DNA from: Psilocybe azurescens
Taxonomy: Eukaryota; Basidiomycota; Agaricomycetes; Agaricales; Agrocybaceae
Reading direction: 5' to 3'
NCBI GenBank assembly: GCA_023853785.1
Contig: JAJIRX010000871.1
Location: 496,001 to 560,000 of the forward strand
DNA: 64,000 bases
The notes under the pieces are model-generated. The model saw nothing but the letters and a program-made list of their open reading frames with translations. It did no database searches and was not told the origin of the DNA. Position 1 is the first letter of the stretch; every line of letters starts with the position of its first letter. Position numbers and translations under genes: made by a program. Shown here piece by piece: positions 38,188 to 49,947 of this stretch.

Positions 38188-38833
38188 AAGTGATCACTGA
38201 AGATGACTATAAATGGTATGACAAACAACATCCAGCACTGCCACCAGTTCTCAGTTCTCTGTACAAACAGCTTCCGTCCCAATTTTTTCATCAGGAAAAA
38301 TTGAGCGCCTAATCAAAATTCCTGTCACGGGTCTTACATGAAACCCGGCGGTTATTATTCTCGTCATAGTGGACATCTTCCTACTCCGTTCATAGTGCAT
38401 ACTGTGCTTCGAGAGTGAGGCCTCGAAGAAGCGACTCCGTAGTCAACTTCCCAGTTTACAGAATCTAGCAATTCCTGCATTGAAAAACCTATAACTTTCA
38501 AATGACCACACCCAATTCATCAGAGACATCTTCGACTCGAACTTGACATCCCGATTGGTATAAACTTAGCATGGACATCTGACGAAGCCGGCTTCACCGG
38601 CAATGTAGCTTGACAGTACTTGCCGAAATGAAGTGAACATGTCCTAGAAATCTAGAAGTCGAACTATGTATATGGCATGTCCATGCAAGCATGGTGAACG
38701 TCGTGCGAGAAAAATAGTGTATACATAGGCATCCCATGGTTGAGTATGATCAGGTGTTGAAGTCATTTGTTGCGCTGGTTCAAAATAGAAAATATGACTC
38801 TTCCTACTATGTAATAGTGCAACTTTCGTAGGC

Positions 38834-41041
38834 TTAGTTTCTAACGATGAACGCCCCAGTTCCCACAGAGTCGAACAGCAAATGCGCTCGAGCAGGATCC
38901 GTCCGAGCCCCACTATCGAGGACCTGAGTAACAGAAGGCTGCGGACTTGGCAACCCCAAGCTCTGTAGGCTTATCGAGACAGACAAGTAGTTCATGTTCG
39001 TCGCAAGAACCAAGGTCTGTCCGCCGACCGTCCACAGCCCGATATCAACTCTGTTGATGGTGATCTGGCGGAATGTGGCGGAGGGGCTGAGGATGAAGGG
39101 TGTCATTTTTGTAAGGGATTGGGCGAGGAGGGAGGCGGAGGCTTTGATGTCGGGTGTGGTGGGGTCGTCCCATGAGACAACGCCTTCAGGCATAGGAGAG
39201 TCAGGAGATGGATGATCCGAAAAGATGTATACCAATGATTACTTACCTAGACCACCATGATTTATTCCTACAACGCTCTCGACGACAAACTCCTGGCCCG
39301 TAGGGAAACGCTTAAGAAAAGAACAGGAATCAGATTTATAACGGGAAGACAAGAAGACAAATGATATCCGACCTTCCAATAACTATAGGAAAAATACCGT
39401 CAGTACCGCAAAATTCAAGTTAGAGAGAAGGCAACAGACGTGTCGTTTCCAAAGCCCTGTGGGACAGTCCAGACAGCTTTCGTGCGTTCCCATCCATTGA
39501 TGAAGTTCCGATCTCTAAATTCATCCATTCTCGTCGATATATCTTCAAATGCCCCTTTGCAGTTATCACATCTGCGGAGAAGGTCGAGTCAGTTTGAATA
39601 CGAGTTTTGGGGACATTCATGAACGAACCCGCAGTCGCCGTAGTCGGGTGTGCAGACCGTACCCCACTGAGAGGAGAAAGTTACGTTGTTGCCAATCATG
39701 TAGGTGTCTTGTAGCAAGATATCGGCCCCGCTGGCGTATTCACTATTTATGCCATAGTAAGTGAGTGAACACTTCTGTCTACATTGCCAAACGTACGTGT
39801 AGTGGAAGTTTTCACAGTTGAGAACCAGTGATACGGGGTGATACCCCGCACCGCCCAAGCCATCTCCGCCGTCCAATGACTGGATCAAGTTGGAAGATTT
39901 GAGGGTAGCGTCGAGAGGGTCAGATGTTCCATCAGGTTCATCGCCTGTATACCAGAGGAGAAGATTCGGTCGGGATTTGATGCGGTTCACTTGTTCAGTA
40001 ACCGCTGTCGCATTCATGTAGTTTCTGGGATATTACCAAACTGTAAGTTGGCGCTTGTAACAAGTTGATACGTGATACTAACAATCTCATGTCGTACATC
40101 AAGTACAGACCAGCCTCCTGCATCTTGTCTAGTACAATGTCGAGTGCGGTCAAATTGTCGAATGACGGGATTGGGTGCACCTAGATATAAGGTTTGAAGA
40201 GTTTCATGCGTTAGATACCTGTGAAAATCATACCACCGTAAATCTACCCAAGATTTATCAACGACGTTCTGGAATACTTTGATGAGAGACATAGTAACGC
40301 ACCCTTGAGCTTTCAGTTGAGCAGGAATCGTAAAGTCATTCGCCAAGTAACCTCCGAAGTCAGTATAAAAACCGATTGGGAATACTGGGGCAAATGGGCC
40401 AGGTTCGCCAGTAGCAGGTCTAGCTAGCAATGCACCGGTTCTCAAATCCATCTTTGTAACTGACCCAATATCGGCTGGGGGCTGGGGAAGGAAACTAAGT
40501 GATCCAGAGGCTTCGAACTTCTGCGACTGCAATGTTGCGGTGCATGAAATATCAAACGCTTTTGCTTGCGGTTTCAAGCCGGATAATTTGAATGGCAAAG
40601 CGTGTTTCGTCGCGTTGAGAGGAACATTCCCGCTCGTTAGCTTCTTTCCATTGACGGTGACGGTGACCGAGACTGAAGTAGATGCGAGCTCATCGAGCCG
40701 AGGAAGAGTGATTGGAGCTGCGTTAGCTATGTGAGAGAAAGTGACAGGCGTGTCAATCAAAATGGCGATGTCATCTGAGTCCGAATTGGCATCCTCTGTT
40801 AGGTATGGTCTGATAGCAGGAGAGCAACGCAGGGCAAGAAGGGGAGTTTTGGAGGTAGCGGGTATAGGAAATAGTCCACCTGGTGGGACGATGGGTGAAG
40901 TGGACATGTAGTTTTTACCGCACCTGATACGCGTGTATTAGTCTATAGCTTCTCTATAACAGCCTACAGGAAGTCTAACGCTCACCATGTCTGTGCTGAT
41001 ACACCAAGTACCAGATGCACTAGAAAGAGTAAGTACTTCAT
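38834..41041 (-). CDS. secreted glycoside-hydrolase-like protein
   Basis: The ATG at 41041 gives MKYLLFLVHLVLGVSAQTW, a clear signal peptide; exon 1 is 41041-40986 and exon 2 starts at 40923 (CGKNYMSTSPIVPPGG). An N-terminal beta-rich domain precedes a barrel-like region with FPIGFYTDFGGYL, HPIPSFDNLTALD, GLYLMYDMR, LLLWYTGDEPDG (likely acid/base Glu), ADILLQDTYMIGN and a Cys-rich loop (CTPDYGDCGCDNC). The C-terminus has GINHGGLGVVSWDDPTTP and a final beta domain. Basidiomycete relatives are usually annotated only as glycoside hydrolase catalytic core. I cannot assign a CAZy family or substrate. Splicing between 40320 and 40170 is unclear. Stop at 38836-38834. Confidence 0.72.
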
Positions 41042-42759
41042 CTCCAACGAGGTAAAGGGAAAGGTATCGTACTTTACACCCTGCATTATAAGCCATGTCC
41101 ATACAAGAAACCCATGTGCAATAGAAGAGGCAGCTTGCCAACACACATGATGTACGCATGGTAATGGGTCACTCCACCTTTACTTCTGTGGGTTCTAATC
41201 TCCGTAGAGTATGATAATTCACATAAATAGGTTAGGATGTCTGTTATGCACGTCAAAATGCAGAAGATGGCCTTCGATTTGCTGGCATTTACGTGTTGGA
41301 CGGTGGGAGAGTTCAGTTACCAGTTAGAGCTAAATGTATTGTAGAGATAGGGAAAAGATAGGGAGACGAACAGCTCGGTCACTAAAGGCTGGCAGCAATG
41401 AGCATTGAGCGCTGTGGTCGCAAGTCGGGACCGCGGGAATTGTCATGACACGTGCAAACTTGCTTCGGCCCGCAACGCAATATAGGCAATCTATTTATAG
41501 ACGATTTGACTGTGCCCTGAATAGCGTCGAATTGGCGTCGAATCCCAGAGAAAGTAATTGATTATAGAGATATAAAGAAAAATAGATATATACACGAGCA
41601 ATAATTGATGTAAACGTACGCATTTATCTCAAAAGTATTGTAACTTCAGGTCAATTGGCCCGGAGTTTGTCACACACGTGCCGCCATATTATATATCCAT
41701 TGTGCAAGTATCCAAGACCCAAGAGGTCTTCAGTAATCTCTAGCCTCATATTTTGAGTACGCGAGCGGAAAAAGGAGACTGATCCACCAGAGTCAAGGTC
41801 TGGGCTTCCATGGCACCCGGTATGCCACCGCCAATTGTGATCGCGCTTGGATCGTGCACTACGTAGTGCATTCACGTTTTATGTATTATTGAGTGGCACG
41901 CTGTATTGCTCAGTATTCACCAAATTGAACATCCTCTGGATTTGCTCTGGACTGTAACACGTTGCAGGCCGAAAGTGTCAAATGTGTATCGATCGTACCT
42001 TTCAACGCGACAAAATATGAGGGCGAATAAACACACCTGTATACTCTTGATTCGGACCTACATACAGTCGTTTTCCAGAGAAAAAGACCGCAAAGTTATC
42101 GGGAGCGGATACTTCAATTTTGACGCGAACGTGCTTCCGTGGTCCACAACGTGCCCAAATCCGGCAATGCAACAAATAAACAACGGCTGGTATGACGGCT
42201 TGGCCTCAAACTTGGCTTTGGCCAAGACACATATCATCTCCACTTCCACTATGGTCTTAAACGACTTTTATGCTCCATAAAATAGGTATTTACTACGTTT
42301 CTGACGGTGCCAGTAAATTTTTGGATATTCCAGAGTAGCTCCAGCTCCCAACAAACTTTTTCTCGTTAGAACAGTTCGATGGCCTTGTGCGTGGAGCGTT
42401 CAACGTTGAACGCTGCGTGCACAAGGCATCGTCTACTGTTCCATTCTTCTGGTGAGTCGTGAGTCGTGACTGATCTGCTCAGGTTTATTTATTCTCCCCA
42501 TACAGTCACTCTCAGGCGTGCTGTTTCCGCCTTTTGATCACATTGGATGGCCAAGAGTCCATCTTCAGGGCGCATCTTTGACGTCCTTGGCGAAAAAATC
42601 TCCAATTGACTCCATTGCATGGGTATCTGACGAACGTGTTCCAGCTGCTTTATAGAAAAGAATTCGTTTGGATTCCTTTCAGGCCAGTTACGCAAGTACC
42701 CCGCAGTTCTAACTCAACCTAACTCACCTCGTCGCAGTCACCCCGCCTAGTTCGTTACA
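41042..42759. other. divergent intergenic region
   Basis: About 1.7 kb between the glycoside-hydrolase-like gene and the transporter. Short ORFs such as 41906-42280 have no recognisable domain. Presumably both promoters lie here; no defined site can be named. Confidence 0.45.
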
Positions 42760-45300
42760 ATGGGTAGAGTGAACGAGATCTGGCATTGTAAGTGAATTCT
42801 ATCTTAGATCATGAAAGACTTACATATGTGTGGATAGCCTACTCTGGCGTAGAGAGGCGCAATATGTGGGTCGCCTTCTAGATCTTATCCTGTTTCCTTC
42901 TTTTAATACTATTTTTCAGTGCCATCTACATCGCTGGAATAATGATGTACAAGTTCGGCCTTGAGTTCTTTAATGGCTCGATCACGACTCTGGCTACAGA
43001 TCGTTTCAGGTCTGCGGACACATTCACGAAGCGTGCGGCACACTTCTGACAACCTGGGGTCGACGACTTATTAACATATTGCACCCTCATTATTAGTGGG
43101 AGCGGCTCAGGGTGTCAATCAAGCAGCTCAGTGCGTCGGTGCGATCCTCATCGCACCTTTGATCAAGAAATGGCCCACTCGTTCAGTCCTAGCTGGTGCT
43201 ATCTTCTTCTTCGGCCTCATGACGGCCATTCTCCTCATCGTTGATGCCGGGACCGGTATGGCATTTCCTTCAATTGTGTACTTGGTAATCAACTTATGTC
43301 TTGATAGGGGGGAAAATCAAGCCAGCCGGTGCCAAAACTCCTGTTTACGGCGACTGGAACCCCAACTTGGTATGTGCAATAACTGAATGCGCATTTATCC
43401 ATATATTCATCCACATGCTATAGATCTTTGTCATCTGGACTCTATCGGGTATTTGTTACGGTATGGTTGAACTTATCCGCCGTGTCATGTGAGATCCTTG
43501 GCCTTTTATCGTACGCAATAGAAGCTGATCCTTTTGATTCGTCCAGCCCTGCCGATATCGTTGGAGGAGATGTCAGTAAATTGCGTAGAATGGATGCCGT
43601 TGTGGTGCGTATATAATACTTAACCTCCGCCTTTTATATGCATAATTAATCACGGACCCTGTAGCATATATTTTATGAAGTCGCTGGAACATCTGGCGCC
43701 TTTTCGTCTTCATCTGCAATCATTCGCTTTGGAAACAACTACAGCTTCTTCATGACCCCTGGTGCGTTTATTTATCACGCTCTGCAAGTACGACTCTTAT
43801 AATGTGAATCTTTTCTGTTTAGTGTTTTTCGCATCTGCCGGGGTACGCATATATGAGTATTTCTGTTTGTATCTTGGCTTATTTTTTCTCGCAAGGCTAT
43901 TTGGATCTTCATCAGTACCTTGAACTTCAAAAGTAGCAAAGTTATTCAAGAAGAACTTGAGCAATCGGGACTCGCTGAAGTTGATAAAAAGCGATCTTCG
44001 AGTAATTACTTGGTTCAAGTTGGATACGGTGCTGTTGCTTTCGGAGAGTCAATCTATGTCGGCTCCAAGATCGTCTTTTTGAACAGACGTTTCATTTGTG
44101 CGTCATCGCATTTTTCTCTTGTTGTCACCTTCATCCTGACTTAGATGTCAACTATACTTAGGGCTTCTACCTTCCTAGTAAGTCCTAATTAAAGGCTTAT
44201 CCATGTTTCGTTTATACTGATTTACCCTCTCAGTGCAATTGCTCTTTATATGCACAGATTCTTAGAGGGCTCTCTCGCTCCGGCCTTCGCCAAACGCGTT
44301 CTCGGCACATCTGCCTGGAGTCAGATTATCGTTGGAGGCTCGAATTTCGGAGAGGTGAGCATCTTGCTTCATCTCTATCATTCTTTCAGGAGTCTAAGAG
44401 GTTCTCCACAGCTGCTTGGCGCCTTCGCTGTGCTGATTCTTTCTGATGTCGTGACCACACCTGTCAGTAGTTTGTCTAATGGCTGCCAGCGTTTGGTCCT
44501 TAAAACTATTTTTAGCTTCCCTGGTTGCGTCTTGATGCGCTTCTCGTATGTGCCACCAGACTGTTCTATGAGAACACAAGCGCTGACAAGAGGTTTACCC
44601 CAGTTGAACATTGTCTGGATTCTGCCTCATTTCTCCACCCGAGCCACCAACGACGTTACGTGGGCATGGAAAATTGCAGGATGCTTCATCCCTATCTCAT
44701 GGGTATGTGGCTTGTAACATGTCATAGCGCTGTGAGCATTACTTAAAGTCTATGCAGGGCTGGGCCGCTGGTGATGTCTCCCTCGCCGCATACATCCAAT
44801 CTTCTCTATCATCCGATCCCAAATTCAGTACGTTTATAAAGCTGCACATCCATTCCAATTTTTATTTAACTCTTTGGTACTTAGAGCACGCGAACGTGTC
44901 TGCTCTTGGAGCAGTCATGGCCTTCCTGTACTCGACCTACATTGTCCTTAATGCTGTCTTTAGCTCTGTCCTTGGCAAGATTTTCGATAAGGACTTTACC
45001 AAAAATGGCAACATCATCTATTCTCTCAAGATGGTCGGAGGGTGAGGCCTCATGTCCTTGCGGAATCCACTATTTCAATCTAACGTATCCCCATGATCTA
45101 GTGTCCATTTCTCAGTCGCGTGCGGAATTATTCTCTTGTCGACTTTCATTCCCAAGGGTGCCTTCGCAATCAACCCCAAGTCGCTCGGCCCCGTGGGCAC
45201 TCCTGAATCGCGGAACGAAACTTCTGACAGCGAGGACGGAGAAGACTTCAAGAAAACCAACACGACTGATCTGGAGACATTGGAGAAGTCTAGATCATAA
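42760..45300 (+). CDS. UNC93-like major facilitator transporter
   Basis: Multi-pass membrane protein of the fungal DUF895/UNC93-like branch of the MFS; substrate unknown, ion or small-molecule transport inferred. It starts MGRVNEIWH (42760), then VERRN and IAGIMMYKFGLEFFNG, then GVNQAAQCVGAILIAPLIKK, GDWNPNLIFVIWTLSGI, SGAFSSSSAIIRFGNNYSFF, SNFGELLGAFAVLI, TWAWKIAGCFIPISWGWAAG and HANVSALGAVMAFLYSTYIV. The hydrophilic tail has SDSEDGEDFKKTNTTDLE and ends at TAA 45298-45300. Ten or more exons with roughly 50-60 nt introns. The join before GAAQGVNQ (about 43080-43097) does not splice cleanly in phase and may hide an indel. Confidence 0.82.
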
Positions 45301-47101
45301 TTTTCTTTTCTTTCTATAGACGCGATGGCTTTACTATACTAGCCGGAAATCGACCACGGATAATATGATAATACCCCCTCGACCTTCATGACTAAGTATC
45401 TAACCCCTCGTATTTTTTAATGTATTTTCTTTGTACTTTGACCAGAATATGACCTGTACTTTACTTGAAAATCGTCTACTTTTAGGGGTAGAATCGGTAT
45501 TACAGCATGTCTAAACTCGGTTGATCGACTATACCTGATAAGAACGAAAACCGTGTCGTCTAAGAATAGCTTTACTAACTACATATTATATCCTACTATG
45601 AAATCTATTTTTGTCATTCCAAAGAGTGCTGAAAACAGAGTACATTGATCAAGTTCATTGACTAGTGCAGCCAGAGCCTGCCATAATCCATACCCGTGAA
45701 AGCCCATAACCTGTTATAACCCATGGTTCTTTCGATTCACCGACTTGGTGCGCAAGGAAATGTAACCCATAACCCATACTTTTGGAATCGGTGGACTGCA
45801 ATTTATGCCCTTTCCTTCTACATTTCGTGATGATTTGTCCTGATATGTACTTAGTTTAGGGCATTGATCACGATGCTATTTAAATAGGTCCTATGGCGTA
45901 CTACTGTAGAATACTGCATAGGACAGCATAGGAACAAAAGTGACCTCTCAGAGCATCACATGACGCCATCCCTTATCGAACTTACCCGAGCAAAGGTTCA
46001 AAATTTTACAGAAAAGAGCAAGATCAGTAAACAGAAGCTCGAAGCAAAGCTAGCTGGGAAAAAATGGGGGCAGAATCTATTTCTTATGAGGACGAAAGCT
46101 GAAATTATTCAAACTTATTTTTAGCACACCTGCAGTACTCATAATCTGTGATGACCCATAGTCTGGGCCGTCTACCGACAGGTATGTATGAGCTATGGCA
46201 GATTCGACTGTAACAGGATCGCTATGTATAGGTATGTGCTAAGTAACGGAGAGTAACGGTGTGTTGAACGAAATCATGCCCTGTCCATGGCGTGTTACGT
46301 GGGCTGCTATACTTAGCAACAAAGAATCTATTTATAGAACAGTGGTCAGTTATGTTGTTGAAGATCCCTGTCAAAGTGTGTTTTGAGTATTGAATAAAGA
46401 GATCGCCCTTGGGAGTAAAATTGGAGACCACCGATATCGGCGGCAGGTACCAAGCAGGAATAGTTGATCTATGTATTAGCGTGTCAATACTTCAAAAGTG
46501 ATTCCACTTTGCATAGAATCCGATGTGGGAGGATGAGAGCTTGTCGAGTGGGCTGGAGCCTCCGACCCGCTTTGATCAGAGGATTAAAAAAGCCGATGAT
46601 GACCCTGGTCGCCTTCGTCCATTTTCTGGCATTGTTGCCGACTGGCGGTCTCCGCGATGTTCGCAGACAACTCGCGAAAGCTCCAATTGCCAATTCGAGT
46701 GTGTAGAAAGCGAGGTTCGAGAAATGCAAAGGGCACTGCAGAAGATTAGTGCCCACAAGAGGCTTGCACAGGTTTATATCTATTCCGATGCCTTCCCATA
46801 TTTTTGGAATCTGTGGCGTTGAACGAGTGTGTGGCGCCTCGTGGCCTCGGGTGGCAGTAACAGGCTGACATCGAATATGGTGATCTCTGATCTTATCTAA
46901 GAACTTCCATCAATATTACCACACAATACCCACAGTCTGTTCGCGGACTCCGGATATCGGGGGCCCTGAGGGATAATTTAATGACGAGATGGACATTGTC
47001 CTCATTGTCTCCTCATTCTTCCGTTCATCCCACCCCCGCCCTCTCTACGATCTGCCTTCCTCGCTTTTGACCTCAGCTTTAGGCTGTAAGTAGGCGGGAA
47101 C
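45301..47101. other. intergenic region, no gene supported
   Basis: About 1.8 kb. ATAACCCAT-like words recur around 45715-45778. ORFs at 46464-46822 on both strands overlap one another and resemble nothing known. No RNA gene seen. Confidence 0.45.
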
Positions 47102-49401
47102 ATGAACTCCACGATTTCGAACTCGATAATGACTGGTCCCGAACATGCGCACACTACTGCTATGAATCTGCATGCGACTCTGGGGGCAGCGTTCTTCGGA
47201 TTCTCAGCCGGCGCCATGTCAGTCTTCTTCATTCCGCCTCTCCCTGTTGAGAGAACTCAACATGCCACGTTAGACTATACGGGATCACAGTCAGACAAGC
47301 CTACCAGTACTACACAACTGCTGGGACTCTCGATTTACTACAGCGCAAACTGATAGTATGGAATGTGTTGCTCTAATCCCAACTCCATGCTAACTTCTAT
47401 GATGTTAGATTGCATTCATCTGGCAGGTCTTGTCTCTTCAAGAGATGCTCGTCTATCTAACGCGATAACATCTCCCTTCAGTCTACTGGACACACTGCAT
47501 TTTGTGTTCTCGATGTACTTGGTCTACAACCTGATCCTGCAGTTTATCGGTTATGCTGAAAGTGCACCGAAAGTTCTATGGTCTGTGGATACTATGCCTT
47601 GTCATCAAAGTATGCAAGTTCTCACAGTGTTTTTATCGGACTGCCCGTGTGTAGGAGCCTGAAGGTATATTGACTCCAATTTGCTTCCATATCTTAAACA
47701 CACAACGCACACACACATCTCTAAATTGTGCATGACAGGGCCTCGGATCGATTCAAGCCATCCTAATTATCTTCGTCCAAGGGTAAGCCATTCATCGCTC
47801 GGTGGCCTACATGGTCCGGCTTGGAGCAGTTGCAGAAGCGACCAAAGCTAACGACCGATTTATTGCACCCTCAATCTCATTAGCTATTACCTATCGCAAA
47901 TATGGCGCCGTAAGTTTCCTTAAATACATCCATCGTGTCTTTTCTCATTACCAATGTCTAGTTTCCGACAATATTCTATTGGCAGACCGCTTCTCAAAGG
48001 CCGTGCATGTGTGTAGTCTTCCTTTTGCCCCATTCTGAACTTCCTCGCAATTTCTGTCTCGATGCTAATTTTCTTTCTTGGTGACTTCTTATAGATCTTT
48101 GTTGTTTTTATCGCTATTCTCGCTGTCGGTATGTTCATTTTATAAGCAATGTAATGCACACAACGCACGCGCGCTGTTTACAAGCAGACCCACAGTATGT
48201 TGCTATCACTGACAATAATCTCTTTCAAACTTAGCCATCGGTATCAGTAAGTCGCTTTATCTACGACCGGCTCACACGAGCATCTATCTATCTATCTCTG
48301 ACCTATCCCTCAGCCTTCCTAGTCGAGCTGTACGTCAATTTCCGAACTACCTCCCCTTCCCCGTTGCCACCACTGGACCCTCTCTCACAACGCTTCCATT
48401 CTCAGGCAAAATATACAGCAAATATCCAACTTTACCTCCGGGTTTGAGGTGTGTCGTCAGACAGTTCATTAATAGGTCTTACAGTATTAAATGGACACCT
48501 TCCATCCAGTATGTAGTGTACCTCGGGTTTGGAGCCACGGCGTTCATAGACTGCGCAATAGCCGGTGCAATGTGCTTGATACTGCACAAAAGTGGCACCG
48601 GGGTTGGTGGGAGGTGGGTGGGGCTGTTGTTCATCTCCGAGTGACCCTTTAAGCAAATGGTTTAATACTTTGTCTTCATTTCAGGAGCGAAGGCGTCCTG
48701 GAGAACATCATCCAATACTTCGTCGGCTCGGGCTTGACCACAAGGTATTCCAAAACTGTACGAAGTTACAGCACGTGTGCTTACAACTCCCATTCCAATT
48801 CCAGTCTCGCCGCAATCTTATGTATCTGTCTGGCGCGTATCTCCTTTTGTCATCGACGTCGAGCGGCGTTTTTAATATTCTACACATTCAGTTTGTGGCT
48901 CAACCAGATACATTGCTGTACCTAGGAATGGAATTCTCAGTTACTCGACGTCCGTCTTACCTGTTAACTTTACTGTCTTTTCCTGCTCAACCTTACCTTC
49001 TTTAGTATACGCCAACTCTGTTCTGGCCATGTACGAATTCTTCTTTCCTTGCGACCTTCTACTTTTTTAAAGCTGACAACTCTGACACCTAGGTTCAATG
49101 CACGCCGACGAAATAACGAAAGAATGAATCAAACAATAGAGCTCAAATTTCCAAGCGGTGTCTTGTTCGGAGAACCAGGATCAATGTCCCAGACAGAATC
49201 TCTCATATCTAATCCCTTCTCACCTGGACAAGAAACAAAATATTCTGAATGTGATCAATGCGACGCGGAGTGCTCTAGCATTAAAGGTATGTGCCCCATT
49301 TTATTACATCCCGCTCATACTGTCACTTTGAACTTATATATGACATTCCAGGTCATAAAGAAAAACGCGCCAGTATATCTTCAAGAGGCTATACTGTATA
49401 G
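47102..49401 (+). CDS. DUF6534-like seven-transmembrane protein
   Basis: Pattern of a large basidiomycete family of seven-TM proteins with a C-terminal DUF6534 block; function unknown. The start MNSTISNSIMTGPEH is followed by LHATLGAAFFGFSAGA, then LYGITVRQAYQYYTTAGT, HFVFSMYLVYNLI, RFIAPSISLAITYRKYGA and VYLGFGATAFIDCAIAGAMC. Then SEGVLENIIQYFVGSG, LAAILCICLARISF and the signature FNARRRNNERMNQTIELK. The hydrophilic tail contains a Cys-rich patch and ends either at TAG 49399-49401 (spliced) or at TGA 49445-49447. The second and third exon joins (about 47420-47480) do not fit in phase, so there is either a frame break or an exon I placed wrongly. Confidence 0.7.
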
Positions 49402-49947
49402 CAGTATAAAACTCGCATTACCGCTTTTAGACTGTTTTAGTCATTGAGACGACTCAAGTTCTGGCCAGCGCGATGTGTATCAGCCTCTGCCAATTATCGT
49501 AATCCACATTTGTTGATTAATGAGTTTCGACTTCAAATGCAAACCCATGTCCATTATCACGTCACCTACACACTATTAACACGAGATACATAAATAGTTA
49601 TCCCAGCTGAATACAACACCTCATAACGATCCCGAAGCGTCAAATTATTTAAAAGCGGATTATTAAAGCAACAAAATTTACATAACCTCCGGGCGCACGT
49701 CGATAATACCATCTTCTCGACGTTATGGAGCTTTCAGCTTTCAAAGACATAAGCAATTGGTCTTGATACGCATAAGCGAGCATGTCTCTTGCCTCTGGCC
49801 AGAGGCAGGTATAGGACTGTAGTTTCTTAGTTCAACTTCAAGTAGCATCTTCTTCCTGTTAGACCTCGCTCGCCCCAGTCCAACCAGGCTTCCATGGTGT
49901 GCAATATTCATGTTCATCAAATAGTCGGTTGCAAGGTTTAACTGCCC

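Larger units (their letters stand above)
37548..38260 (+). repeat. tandem duplication of tRNA-Arg with flanking sequence
   Basis: Besides the tRNA, about 80 bases downstream are recognisably related: GATCAC(C/T)GAA, then CTATAAATGG, then CACTGCCACC appear after both copies (about 37660-37722 and 38190-38244). The bases just before both genes are less alike. This indicates local duplication rather than independent tRNA arrival. Confidence 0.6.

Noticed and set aside
40938..41159. ORF start at 41159 as the N-terminus of the glycoside-hydrolase-like gene
   Set aside because: The other-frame ATG at 41041 gives a cleaner signal peptide and splices in phase to exon 2.
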